This document shows, in pieces, positions 24,077 through 31,742 of a stretch of DNA of 52,312 bases. The notes beneath the pieces were generated by a model, which was given only the letters and a program-made list of their open reading frames with translations, was not told the origin of the DNA and did no database searches. A program made the position numbers and the translations under genes. Where the stretch lies: NCBI GenBank assembly GCA_910587135.1, contig CAJULF010000010.1, positions 1-52,312 on the forward strand, written 5' to 3'. The DNA comes from an uncultured Oscillospiraceae bacterium. Its GTDB lineage: Bacteria > Bacillota > Clostridia > Oscillospirales > Ruminococcaceae. Each line of letters opens with the position of its first letter. Position 1 is the stretch's first letter.

Positions 24077-25045
24077 ATGGACAGCTTTATTCAGATAGAT
24101 ATTTACACCTCATCGGAGGCTATCGACGGCATAACTGGAGCGCTTACCGACTACGGCATAACAGGCTTTATCATAAAGGACGGCGCGGATTTCGAGAGCT
24201 TTCTCGCGGACAAGAACGCAAACTGGGACTATGTGGACGACGAGCTTATGGGGCTTAAGGACGCCGAGCCATGCATAACGCTTTATGTCCACGACAACGC
24301 TCAGGGCGCTGAGAGTCTGGCGGCAATAAGGGCGCTTGTGGAGGGCTATAAGCTGAACAACTCCGACGGATATTACGGCAATATCCGCATAGAGCTTGCC
24401 AATGTCGGGGAGGAAGACTGGGCAAACAACTGGAAAAAATACTACAAGCCCTTTAAAATCGGGAAGAGCATTATTATAAAGCCCTCTTGGGAGCAAGTTT
24501 CGCCCTCCGCCGGTGACAAGGTTCTTGAGATCGACCCCGCCTCAACATTCGGCACTGGACAGCACCACACCACAAAGCTGGTGATAGAAACGCTGGAAAG
24601 CATTATAAGCGGCGGCGAAAGGGTGCTCGACCTTGGCTGCGGCAGCGGAATTCTCTCCATTGCCGCCATGCTTCTCGGCGCGGAGAATATCACCATGTGC
24701 GATATCTTTGAAAACGCGGTAAAGACCGCTTCGGAAAATGTTGAAAAGAACAATATCCCCAAGGACAGATACCGCGCCTTTATCGGAGATATCACTGTTG
24801 ACGGCGGACTTCGCGAAAGTATAGGCAGCGGGTTTGACGTTATCTGCGCGAATATCGTCGCGGACGTTATCATTGCTATGAGCGGCTTTTTCGGCGGATT
24901 TCTCAAAAAGGGCGGTCGGCTTATTGTTTCGGGGATCATTGACGAAAGGCTCGATGAGGTCATGGAAGCTTTGAAAGGGAACGGATTTGAAGTGCTTGAC
25001 TCCGCGAATGAGGAAGGTTGGAACTGCATTACCCTCAAAGGATGA
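24077..25045 (+). CDS. prmA: ribosomal protein L11 methyltransferase
   Basis: A 322-aa SAM-dependent methyltransferase that trimethylates ribosomal protein L11. The N-terminal substrate-binding domain (1-100) is followed by a linker with EEDWANNWKKYYKPF. The catalytic domain carries DPASTFGTGQHHTTKL, the SAM-binding VLDLGCGSGILSIAAM and motif IV ANIVADVI. The ATG at 24077 has ACGGAGG. It is longer than the E. coli enzyme, as is common in Clostridia. It heads the plus-strand cluster, with its own promoter. Confidence 0.93.
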   Translation: MDSFIQIDIYTSSEAIDGITGALTDYGITGFIIKDGADFESFLADKNANWDYVDDELMGLKDAEPCITLYVHDNAQGAESLAAIRALVEGYKLNNSDGYYGNIRIELANVGEEDWANNWKKYYKPFKIGKSIIIKPSWEQVSPSAGDKVLEIDPASTFGTGQHHTTKLVIETLESIISGGERVLDLGCGSGILSIAAMLLGAENITMCDIFENAVKTASENVEKNNIPKDRYRAFIGDITVDGGLRESIGSGFDVICANIVADVIIAMSGFFGGFLKKGGRLIVSGIIDERLDEVMEALKGNGFEVLDSANEEGWNCITLKG

Positions 25046-25185
25046 CGGTATTGCGGCGGGATACGGTCGTGAGGATATTTACCTCAGTGGCGGAGGATAA
25101 TGGGTAAACGGATTTTTTACCAGCTATCCCTATCCGCTAACCTCTTGCTCCCGTACAGCATATAATGCTGTCAGGAGGCGGTTAT

Positions 25186-25467
25186 ATGGAATTTTTATAC
25201 GTTTTCGCTCTTATGTTCCTCTCAATCTTCGGGCTGGCGATGCTAATCAGGCTGTTTTTCGGCGCTCTTCTCAACAGCGCCGCGCGGCGGTTTGACGTCT
25301 ATGTCCGCGCCGAGGACGGTCTGGACGAATTCGTGCGCTTCGCGGGCAAATGCTCACATATCGGAAAAATAAACATAATCCTTTCCGGTGGTGAGCCTGA
25401 CAATGCGGCGCGCTCCCTGGCAAAAAAATTCGCCGAGGTAAATATTATCGGCGGGCAAGGTCGGTGA
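25186..25467 (+). CDS. small membrane-anchored hypothetical protein
   Basis: A 93-aa protein with one N-terminal membrane helix (residues 3-27, FLYVFALMFLSIFGLAMLIRLFF) and a cytoplasmic alpha/beta tail (FDVYVRAEDGLDEFVRF, INIILSGGEPDNAARSL). The ATG at 25186 has AGGAGGCGGTT. Its stop TGA overlaps the recD2 GTG start (GTGA), so the two are translationally coupled. It has no known function. Hairpin-forming sequence (GGATA...TATCC, 25097-25133) lies between prmA and this gene. Confidence 0.65.
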   Translation: MEFLYVFALMFLSIFGLAMLIRLFFGALLNSAARRFDVYVRAEDGLDEFVRFAGKCSHIGKINIILSGGEPDNAARSLAKKFAEVNIIGGQGR

Positions 25468-27677
25468 AAATCTTGGATACCAACGAAAGCCTTAACTCCA
25501 TAAGCGGCACGGTTGAGGGAGTTATCTTCTACAACGAGGAGAACGGCTATATCGTGCTGGATATGGACTGCGGCGGCGTTCTTACCACCGCGGTCGGAAA
25601 TATGGGCGATGTCCGCGAGGGCGAGCGTCTCACCTTGTACGGAGATTACATAAATTCCCAGAAATACGGGAGGCAGTTCAAGGTGGAAATTTTTGAGAGG
25701 GCTATGCCCGAAAACGCCGCCGCTGTGCGAAAGTACCTCGGCTCGGGGGTGATTTCGGGCATCGGTCCCGCAATGGCAAAAAAAATAGTGCAGGCATTCG
25801 GCGACAATACCATGGATATTCTCGAAAACCACGCGGAGCAGCTGTCCTCCATAAAGGGGATATCCCCCGAAAGGGCAAGGGATATCGGCAGGGATTTCCG
25901 GAATATAACCGGACTGCGCAAGGCTATGACATTCTTTTCAAAATACGGTATACAGCCGGTTTACATAGCGGCGGTCTGGAAGAAATTCGAGGGCTATACC
26001 ATTCAGGCGGTCACGGAGAATCCTTATGTCCTTTGCGGCAGCGGCATAGAGCTTCCTTTCCGCGACGCGGACAGGGTGGCAAGAGACCTCGGACTGCCGA
26101 TGGACAGCGAGGAAAGAATCGCCGCGGGCATATTGTGGACATTACAGCTCGGTGCGCTGAACGGTCACACCTGTCTGAGGGAAACGGAGCTTTCGGAAAG
26201 GGTTGAGCGCGAGCTGTCGGTAAGCGGAAAGCAATACTGGAATGCTCTTAAAATGACGGAGCAGCGCGGAGAGATAATAATAACCGACAAGTATGACGAG
26301 GTTTTCGTCTTTCTGAGGGAATACTACGAGGCGGAATGCTTTATCGCCGAAAAGCTGGCGGAGATGATAAAGCGGGACGACTGCGGCGACAAGGACTATT
26401 CCGAGGAGATAGCGGGAATAGAGTGGACCGAGGGGATAAACTACGAGAAGCTCCAGCGCGACGCCATCAACGGCTGCATGAACAATCATGTGTTTATTCT
26501 TACGGGAGGACCCGGTACGGGCAAAACCACTACCCTTAATGCCGTGATACAGCTCTGTAAGCAGCGCGGGCAGAAGCTCAAGCTCGCCGCACCCACCGGC
26601 AGAGCGGCAAAGCGCATGGCTGACCTCACGGGCGCCCAGGCGCAGACCATTCACAGGCTGCTGGAGGTGGATTTCGCGAAAGGCGGCGGCTCATTCCGCA
26701 GGAACGAGGAAAACCCCATCAACTGCGATGTGCTGATAATAGACGAAACATCTATGGTGGACACGCTGCTTATGGCTTCGCTTTTAAGGGCGGTAAAGGG
26801 CAGGACACGTCTTGTGCTGGTAGGTGACAGCAATCAGCTTCCCTCGGTGGGCGCGGGGAATATCCTGCGCGACCTGATAGCGGGAGGCAGGGTGCCCATG
26901 GTGGAGCTTAAGGAAATATTCCGTCAGGCAGCGGAGAGCCTTATCGTCACCAACGCGCACAGGATCGTGCGGGGAGAATATCCCGTGCTCAACGACAGGA
27001 CCAAGGACTTTTTCTTTATGCCGTCGGACAGCGAGGAAAAGACACAGCGGCTGGTCATAGAGCTTTGCAGATCAAGACTGCCAAAGACCTACGGGTTTGA
27101 CGCTCTGGAGGATATACAGGTGCTTTGCCCGTCGAAGATGGGTAAAGTCGGAACCGAAAAGCTTAACGGGGAGCTTCAGCTTGCTCTCAACCCTCCCTCG
27201 AAAAACAAGCAGGAGATTAAGTTCATGAACGCGCTTTTCCGCGACGGCGACAAGATAATGCAGACCAAAAACGATTATGATGTTGAGTGGCGCAGGGACG
27301 CGGAAAAATCTCACGGTATATTCAACGGGGATATCGGAAGGATACGCCGCGCGGACAAGCTGAACGGCGTGTGTGAGATAGATTTTGACGGGCGGATAGC
27401 CTCCTATGATTCGGATATGCTGAAACGCATAACGCACGCCTACGCGGTGACTGTCCACAAGAGCCAGGGCAGCGAATATCCCGCGGTTATAATTCCGCTG
27501 CCTAACGGAATGGATATGCTCTCATACCGCAATTTGTTATACACCGCGGTTACAAGGGCAAAAAAAATACTTATAGTAATAGGATCGGCTTCAAAGGTTT
27601 ACAGCATGGTGGACAACGACCGCCGCGCCCTGAGGTACTCCTGCCTTAAGACAATGCTGGAGGATAATTTTGTATAG
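25464..27677 (+). CDS. recD2: RecD2-type SF1B DNA helicase
   Basis: A 737-aa 5'-3' helicase of the RecD2 family, which acts without RecBC in DNA repair. An N-terminal OB-like domain with helix-hairpin-helix repeats (SGIGPAMAKKIVQAFGDNT, IKGISPERARDIGRDF) comes first. Walker A is LTGGPGTGKTTTLNAV. The DEAD-type Walker B is IIDETSMVD, motif III is VLVGDSNQLPSVGAGN, and motif VI is YTAVTRAK. It starts at GTG 25464, coupled to the preceding gene. It overlaps comF by eight bases. The arrangement places DNA repair and competence-type genes in one operon. Confidence 0.93.
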   Translation: MKILDTNESLNSISGTVEGVIFYNEENGYIVLDMDCGGVLTTAVGNMGDVREGERLTLYGDYINSQKYGRQFKVEIFERAMPENAAAVRKYLGSGVISGIGPAMAKKIVQAFGDNTMDILENHAEQLSSIKGISPERARDIGRDFRNITGLRKAMTFFSKYGIQPVYIAAVWKKFEGYTIQAVTENPYVLCGSGIELPFRDADRVARDLGLPMDSEERIAAGILWTLQLGALNGHTCLRETELSERVERELSVSGKQYWNALKMTEQRGEIIITDKYDEVFVFLREYYEAECFIAEKLAEMIKRDDCGDKDYSEEIAGIEWTEGINYEKLQRDAINGCMNNHVFILTGGPGTGKTTTLNAVIQLCKQRGQKLKLAAPTGRAAKRMADLTGAQAQTIHRLLEVDFAKGGGSFRRNEENPINCDVLIIDETSMVDTLLMASLLRAVKGRTRLVLVGDSNQLPSVGAGNILRDLIAGGRVPMVELKEIFRQAAESLIVTNAHRIVRGEYPVLNDRTKDFFFMPSDSEEKTQRLVIELCRSRLPKTYGFDALEDIQVLCPSKMGKVGTEKLNGELQLALNPPSKNKQEIKFMNALFRDGDKIMQTKNDYDVEWRRDAEKSHGIFNGDIGRIRRADKLNGVCEIDFDGRIASYDSDMLKRITHAYAVTVHKSQGSEYPAVIIPLPNGMDMLSYRNLLYTAVTRAKKILIVIGSASKVYSMVDNDRRALRYSCLKTMLEDNFV

Positions 27678-28323
27678 CAGGCGGGAGCTGCTGCGTGCGG
27701 CAGCTTCACTAATAGTGCCGAACCGCTGTCCGTTCTGCGACGTGGTCGTGGGAGCGTTTGAATATATGCATGAGGAATGCTTTGACAGGCTGCCGCGGCT
27801 GACGGAACGTATCGCGCCGCCGAAAGGAATCGGGGAGCTTTACGCCTGTTTCTGGTATGACGGAGCGGCAAGAGACGCGGTTCTGCGGTTAAAGGACGGG
27901 CATTATATCCATGCCGCGGAGGCGTTTGCGCCGATAATGCTGGAGGTTATAGGCGGCGCGGTCAAAAATGCGGATATGATCACCGCCGTGCCGAGCAATC
28001 TTTTTACGAGGGTAAGGAGAGGTTATGTTCCTGCGGAGGCAATAGCCAAGGAGATTTCCCGCCGCTGCGGGATTAAGTTCGCGGTCACGCTCTGTACGGA
28101 CAAAAGCTCGGAGCAGAAGCGCCTTAACGCTAAGGAACGCGCCGAGAACGTCAAAGGCGCTTTCAATCCGGTTGACAAAGCGTTGATTCAAGAAAAGAAT
28201 ATACTGCTTGTTGATGATATTTGTACTACGGGCAGTACGCTTTCCGAGTGCGCCAAGGTATTGCGGGAGAATGGGGCGGCTTCGGTAAACGGTGCGGTAT
28301 TTGCGGTCACTCCATTGAAATAA
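27670..28323 (+). CDS. comF: ComF family phosphoribosyltransferase-like protein
   Basis: A 217-aa protein. An N-terminal zinc-finger-like segment (CPFCDVVVG...HEEC) is followed by a phosphoribosyltransferase domain with ILLVDDICTTGSTLSEC as the PRPP loop. ComF/GntX proteins are linked to DNA uptake and recombination, with unknown substrate. It starts at TTG 27670 because GGAGG lies six bases upstream inside recD2, and the reading frame overlaps recD2 by eight bases. The length is normal. Confidence 0.88.
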   Translation: MYSRRELLRAAASLIVPNRCPFCDVVVGAFEYMHEECFDRLPRLTERIAPPKGIGELYACFWYDGAARDAVLRLKDGHYIHAAEAFAPIMLEVIGGAVKNADMITAVPSNLFTRVRRGYVPAEAIAKEISRRCGIKFAVTLCTDKSSEQKRLNAKERAENVKGAFNPVDKALIQEKNILLVDDICTTGSTLSECAKVLRENGAASVNGAVFAVTPLK

Positions 28324-28454
28324 TGTACTCTCGGTTATTTTTACAGATAATAATACATTTTGTTATGCCTTGGCTGTGGACAGACAGCTTCACAGACAGA
28401 GCATCGCTTTTTAAATATGAAAGCGGTAAAATCGGAATTCGGGAGGAACGACAA

Positions 28455-29003
28455 ATGAATTTGTACCATTATTTTGACAGCAGAACAGGACCGTTCAGAA
28501 GCCTGACGGAAGTTTCGGCGGAGGAAGCGAAAAAGTTGATGGAAACAATAAAGAAAGAGCGCCCAAATTCTCAATGTGCGGAAAGACATGACAAATACGT
28601 TGAATACCGGCATAACTGCGAATCGCTCTTACGCGGAGAGTTTGCCGCTAAGGGCGGGATAATAGAAATAAATACCCCTCATTACATGGTGGTTGAGCAC
28701 AGTCCGTGGCTCAGCACGTGGTATGAGCAAAGCGAGCATATTAAAATTCCGATAGAGGAGTTTGATACCCGAACATTATCGTTTACATATGGTGATTCAA
28801 TGCCCACATTCAGTCCGTCCGTTAATGACGGAAAGGAATACAGGAAAAAGCTCTATACATATGAGGAAATATTGAAGGTAATCGAAAAATACGGATTGCC
28901 GCAGGATTGGAACGACGACGGAAAATTCGGACCCGAAAGGTATATTGAAGTCCATGTATGGAGCGACAAAACCGTAAATAAATATTTATCCGAGTATAAA
29001 TAA
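28455..29003 (+). CDS. conserved hypothetical protein (MNLYHYF type)
   Basis: A 182-aa soluble protein of a recurring Firmicute family with no assigned function. It begins MNLYHYFDSRTGPFRSLTEV, has the conserved stretches PHYMVVEHSPWLSTWYEQ and FDTRTLSFTYGDSMPTFSP, and ends with YGLPQDWN...GPERYIEVHVW. The many aromatic residues suggest a compact binding domain. The ATG at 28455 has GGGAGGAACGAC. It is separated from comF by about 130 bases and from miaB by repeat copy G. The role cannot be inferred from neighbours. Confidence 0.75.
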   Translation: MNLYHYFDSRTGPFRSLTEVSAEEAKKLMETIKKERPNSQCAERHDKYVEYRHNCESLLRGEFAAKGGIIEINTPHYMVVEHSPWLSTWYEQSEHIKIPIEEFDTRTLSFTYGDSMPTFSPSVNDGKEYRKKLYTYEEILKVIEKYGLPQDWNDDGKFGPERYIEVHVWSDKTVNKYLSEYK

Positions 29004-29106
29004 AATCGTTGACAATTACGGGCAAATATCTGTTTGGGAGTAACAATGAATTTGGAAAATCAGCATTGAGCAGCACAAAATAACAATGTGTAACTGTGCG
29101 TGATAC

Positions 29107-29135
29107 TTGATTTTTCGTCGGATTGATGGTATAAT
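29107..29135 (+). promoter_or_regulatory. sigma-A promoter upstream of repeat G and miaB
   Basis: TTGATT (29107-29112), a 17-base spacer and TATAAT (29130-29135). The -10 lies inside the hairpin GTATAATAAACGC-AGG-GCGTTTATTATAC (29129-29157) that flanks repeat G. Transcripts would run through the repeat into miaB. Confidence 0.55.
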
Positions 29136-29163
29136 AAACGCAGGGCGTTTATTATACACCGGC

Positions 29164-29340
29164 TTGTAGAAAAAGACTATAAGCCACGTAATGTCGGCGC
29201 ATGAAATTTCAAAAAGTGCACATTTGCCGAATGGCAAATGTGCATGGTTTCCGCAGTCGCGCAGAGCGAAACGGAGTGAAGCGGAGTGTGAGTGCGGAAA
29301 TCTTGAATTTTTTTAAATAATCCGCTCTTGGTCAACCCTT
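29164..29340 (-). repeat. subfamily 1 structured repeat, copy G
   Basis: Reverse orientation. TTGTAGAAAAAG left end, TGCACATTTGCC-GAAT-GGCAAATGTGCA inner hairpin, and CTTGGTCAACC right end. The outer TATATA end is lost. The remainder of the gap up to miaB holds its AATCAGGAG ribosome binding site. Confidence 0.85.
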
Positions 29341-29433
29341 GGTTTACCCTCTCACTCCGCGCAAAGATATTTGTCCCTTTGTAATCCCAATTCCGCGCTC
29401 TGCGCGGGGGATACAGAATCAGGAGATACAAAA

Positions 29434-30831
29434 ATGACATACAAAATCACAGCCGAGGAACTGGCTGTTCAAAAGGATTATATGCGCAGGGTGGCGGATA
29501 TCAACGCGCAGCGCGAGCTTCCCCCCGTCGCGCATGTCCACAGCTTCGGCTGTCAGCAGAACGTCAGCGACGGCGAAAAGCTTAAGGGAATGCTGGCGGA
29601 AATGGGCTACGGGTTTTCTCCCGAGGTTCGCGGAGCCGACTTGGTGCTGTTCAACACCTGTGCGGTAAGAGAAAACGCGGAGGACAGGGTATTCGGAAAT
29701 CTCGGCGCGCTTAAGCACAACAAAAAGGAGAACCCCGATATGCTTGTCGGCGTGTGCGGCTGCATGGTTCAGCAGGAGCATATCACCGAGAAGATAAAAA
29801 GGAGCTTTCCGCATGTGGATTTCGTTATGGGAACGCACGTGCTGCATACCCTGCCGCAGATAATATACGAGGTTCTGACGGACAGAAAGCGGAGGATAAG
29901 TATTCCCGAATGCGACGGTGTAATTGCGGAGGGACTTCCGCTGAAGCGTGAGAGCGGACTTAAGGTGAGCGTGCCGATAATGTACGGTTGCAATAATTTC
30001 TGCACCTACTGCATTGTACCGTATGTCAGGGGCAGGGAGCGCTCCCGTGATACGGAGGATATACTGCGGGAGGTTCGGGCGGCAATAAATAACGGGGCGC
30101 GGGATATCCTGCTGCTGGGGCAGAACGTCAATTCCTACGGAAAAGAGCTTGGAACAAGCTTTTCGGAGCTGCTGCGCAGGATAAACGATATTGAGGGCGA
30201 GTTTCGGGTATGCTATATGTCCAGCCACCCCAAGGACGCTACCCGCGGGCTTATAGACGCAATAGCGGAATGTGAAAAGGTCACGCGGCATTTTCATCTT
30301 CCCGTTCAGTCTGGCAGCAGCCGCATTCTGAAGCTGATGAACAGGCACTATACAAGGGAGCACTATCTGGAGCTGACACGGTATATCAGGGAAAAAATAC
30401 CCGATGCGGCGCTCACCTCTGATATTATTGTGGGATTCCCCGGTGAGAACTACGAGGATTTTAAAGAAACGCTCTCGCTGATAAGAGAGGTGCGGTTCGA
30501 CTCGCTTTACACGTTTATTTACAGTCCGAGAAAAGGAACCAAAGCGGCGGAAATGCCCGACCCCGTTTCCGCGGAGGAAAAGGGAAAGTGGTTCAGAGAG
30601 CTGCTGGAGGTTCAGCAGGAGGTGGGCGAGAATGCCTACCGCGGGTATGTCGGCAAGGTGATGAGGGTGCTGTGCGAGGGTGTCGGGCGCACCCGCGACG
30701 GCTGTCTTACGGGTAAGACAAGGCAGAATGTTATTGTGGATTTTGACGGAGACAGGGAGCTTATAGGGCAGTTTGTCAATGTTGAGATAACGGACGCGCT
30801 CAACTGGGCGCTTCTGGGAAAGATAGTGTGA
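29434..30831 (+). CDS. miaB: tRNA-2-methylthio-N6-dimethylallyladenosine synthase
   Basis: A 465-aa radical SAM methylthiotransferase that adds the methylthio group to i6A37 in tRNA. The N-terminal UPF0004 domain has three cluster cysteines (FGCQQN, NTCAVREN, GCMVQQ). The radical SAM core has the CxxxCxxC motif in GCNNFCTYCIVPYVRGRE. A C-terminal TRAM domain binds tRNA. The ATG at 29434 has AATCAGGAG upstream. miaA, which makes its substrate, lies downstream at 36.9 kb in the same direction. The length is normal. Confidence 0.95.
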   Translation: MTYKITAEELAVQKDYMRRVADINAQRELPPVAHVHSFGCQQNVSDGEKLKGMLAEMGYGFSPEVRGADLVLFNTCAVRENAEDRVFGNLGALKHNKKENPDMLVGVCGCMVQQEHITEKIKRSFPHVDFVMGTHVLHTLPQIIYEVLTDRKRRISIPECDGVIAEGLPLKRESGLKVSVPIMYGCNNFCTYCIVPYVRGRERSRDTEDILREVRAAINNGARDILLLGQNVNSYGKELGTSFSELLRRINDIEGEFRVCYMSSHPKDATRGLIDAIAECEKVTRHFHLPVQSGSSRILKLMNRHYTREHYLELTRYIREKIPDAALTSDIIVGFPGENYEDFKETLSLIREVRFDSLYTFIYSPRKGTKAAEMPDPVSAEEKGKWFRELLEVQQEVGENAYRGYVGKVMRVLCEGVGRTRDGCLTGKTRQNVIVDFDGDRELIGQFVNVEITDALNWALLGKIV

Positions 30832-30980
30832 GAACAGGTTTTTGCACGGCGGGAGTTCGGGGGCGGAAAATCCCCAAAACAAATTGAGCCGAGGCGCTCA
30901 AAGTTTAAGGAACGCTCCGCCTGCGCAGGGAATTTCTCACGGCAAAGCAGGTCGCAAGGTGCGAGAAAATTTCAAATTAA

Positions 30981-31027
30981 GGCAACAGCGCGCAAAGCGC
31001 GAATCGTGAGCTTTAAGCGGTGTTGCC
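30981..31027 (+). mobile_element. 47-bp internally deleted MITE relative
   Basis: GGCAACAGCGCGCAAAGC at the left and AAGCGGTGTTGCC at the right match the ends of the 173-bp MITE. The centre is almost completely missing. TTAA precedes it. It ends 13 bases before the ylbF ribosome binding site. Confidence 0.6.
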
Positions 31028-31047
31028 ACAAAATAAGGAGAATTATT

Positions 31048-31464
31048 ATGGATGTTATTGCAATTACAAGGCAGCTCGGAAAGGCTATTCAGGCTGACGA
31101 GAGGTATATCGACTATGTGAACGCAAAGGCGCGCAACGATGAGGACAAGGAGCTTCAAGACCTGATAGGCGAGTTTAATCTTGTTCGGCAAAACGTGGCG
31201 CTCGAAAGCGGCAAGCCCGAAGAGGAGCAGAACAAGGAGAAGCTCGCGGAGCTTAACAACAAGATGCGCGCCGCCTATGACGCGGTCATGGCAAACGAGA
31301 ACATGGCGCTGTTCACTGTGGCTAAACAGGGTATGGACGCGCTTATGAATCAGATAAACACCATACTGACCTATTCTATGGAGGGCATGGACCCCGAGAC
31401 CTGCCCCAGCGAAATTGCCGCGGACTGCAGCGGAAGCTGCTCCACCTGCGGAGGATGCGGTTAA
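31048..31464 (+). CDS. ylbF: YlbF family protein with Cys-rich tail
   Basis: A 138-aa mostly helical protein of the YlbF/YmcA group, which in Bacillus form the Y-complex acting on RNase Y and mRNA turnover. The body (about residues 1-110) is typical: AIQADERYIDYVNAKARND and LNNKMRAAYDAVMANE. The C-terminal end has six Cys in about twenty residues (CPSEIAADCSGSCSTCGGCG), suggesting a metal or iron-sulfur site, as in Bacillus YmcA/YlbF. The ATG at 31048 has AATAAGGAGAATTA. It lies between miaB and mutS. Confidence 0.85.
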   Translation: MDVIAITRQLGKAIQADERYIDYVNAKARNDEDKELQDLIGEFNLVRQNVALESGKPEEEQNKEKLAELNNKMRAAYDAVMANENMALFTVAKQGMDALMNQINTILTYSMEGMDPETCPSEIAADCSGSCSTCGGCG

Positions 31465-31579
31465 TTTACAGTTGACAAAAGTATTGGACAGTTAAGGAAA
31501 CACAACCGCCCCGCTTGAACGAAGAAATTCACGGGGCTGATTGTGTTACGCTCCAACGCTCCCACGCTCCCAAGCGGCG

Positions 31580-31728
31580 CAATAATTGCGGAGCAAAGGC
31601 GCTGAAAGCAGACGTAAACCGAACGCCCACGCATGAATTTCCCGAAATCCGACGTGAAAGCGCAGCGGAGCGGAGCTTTCGCGTCGGGATAGGGCGGGCT
31701 AAGCTCGACCGGTTTGGGAATTCATTTA
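31580..31728 (-). repeat. subfamily 2 structured repeat before mutS
   Basis: Outer segment GCGGAGCAAAGGCGCTGAAAGC, then CGCCCACGCATGAATTTCCCG, central stem-forming sequence (GACGTGAAAGC...GCTTTCGCGTC) and GGGAATTCATTTAAAT. It ends directly at the mutS ribosome binding site CAGGAG. The TIR-like arm is partly altered (GGGAATTC). It is the most degenerate subfamily 2 copy. Confidence 0.75.
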
Positions 31729-31742
31729 AATCAGGAGATAAA

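Noticed and set aside
29419..30882. 487-codon minus-strand frame
   Set aside because: It is antisense to miaB, which has all family motifs; the frame is a shadow produced by codon bias.
31515..31742. N-terminal extension of MutS
   Set aside because: The extra 76 codons are translated repeat DNA without family similarity, and the ATG at 31743 has a good ribosome binding site and the expected MutS start.
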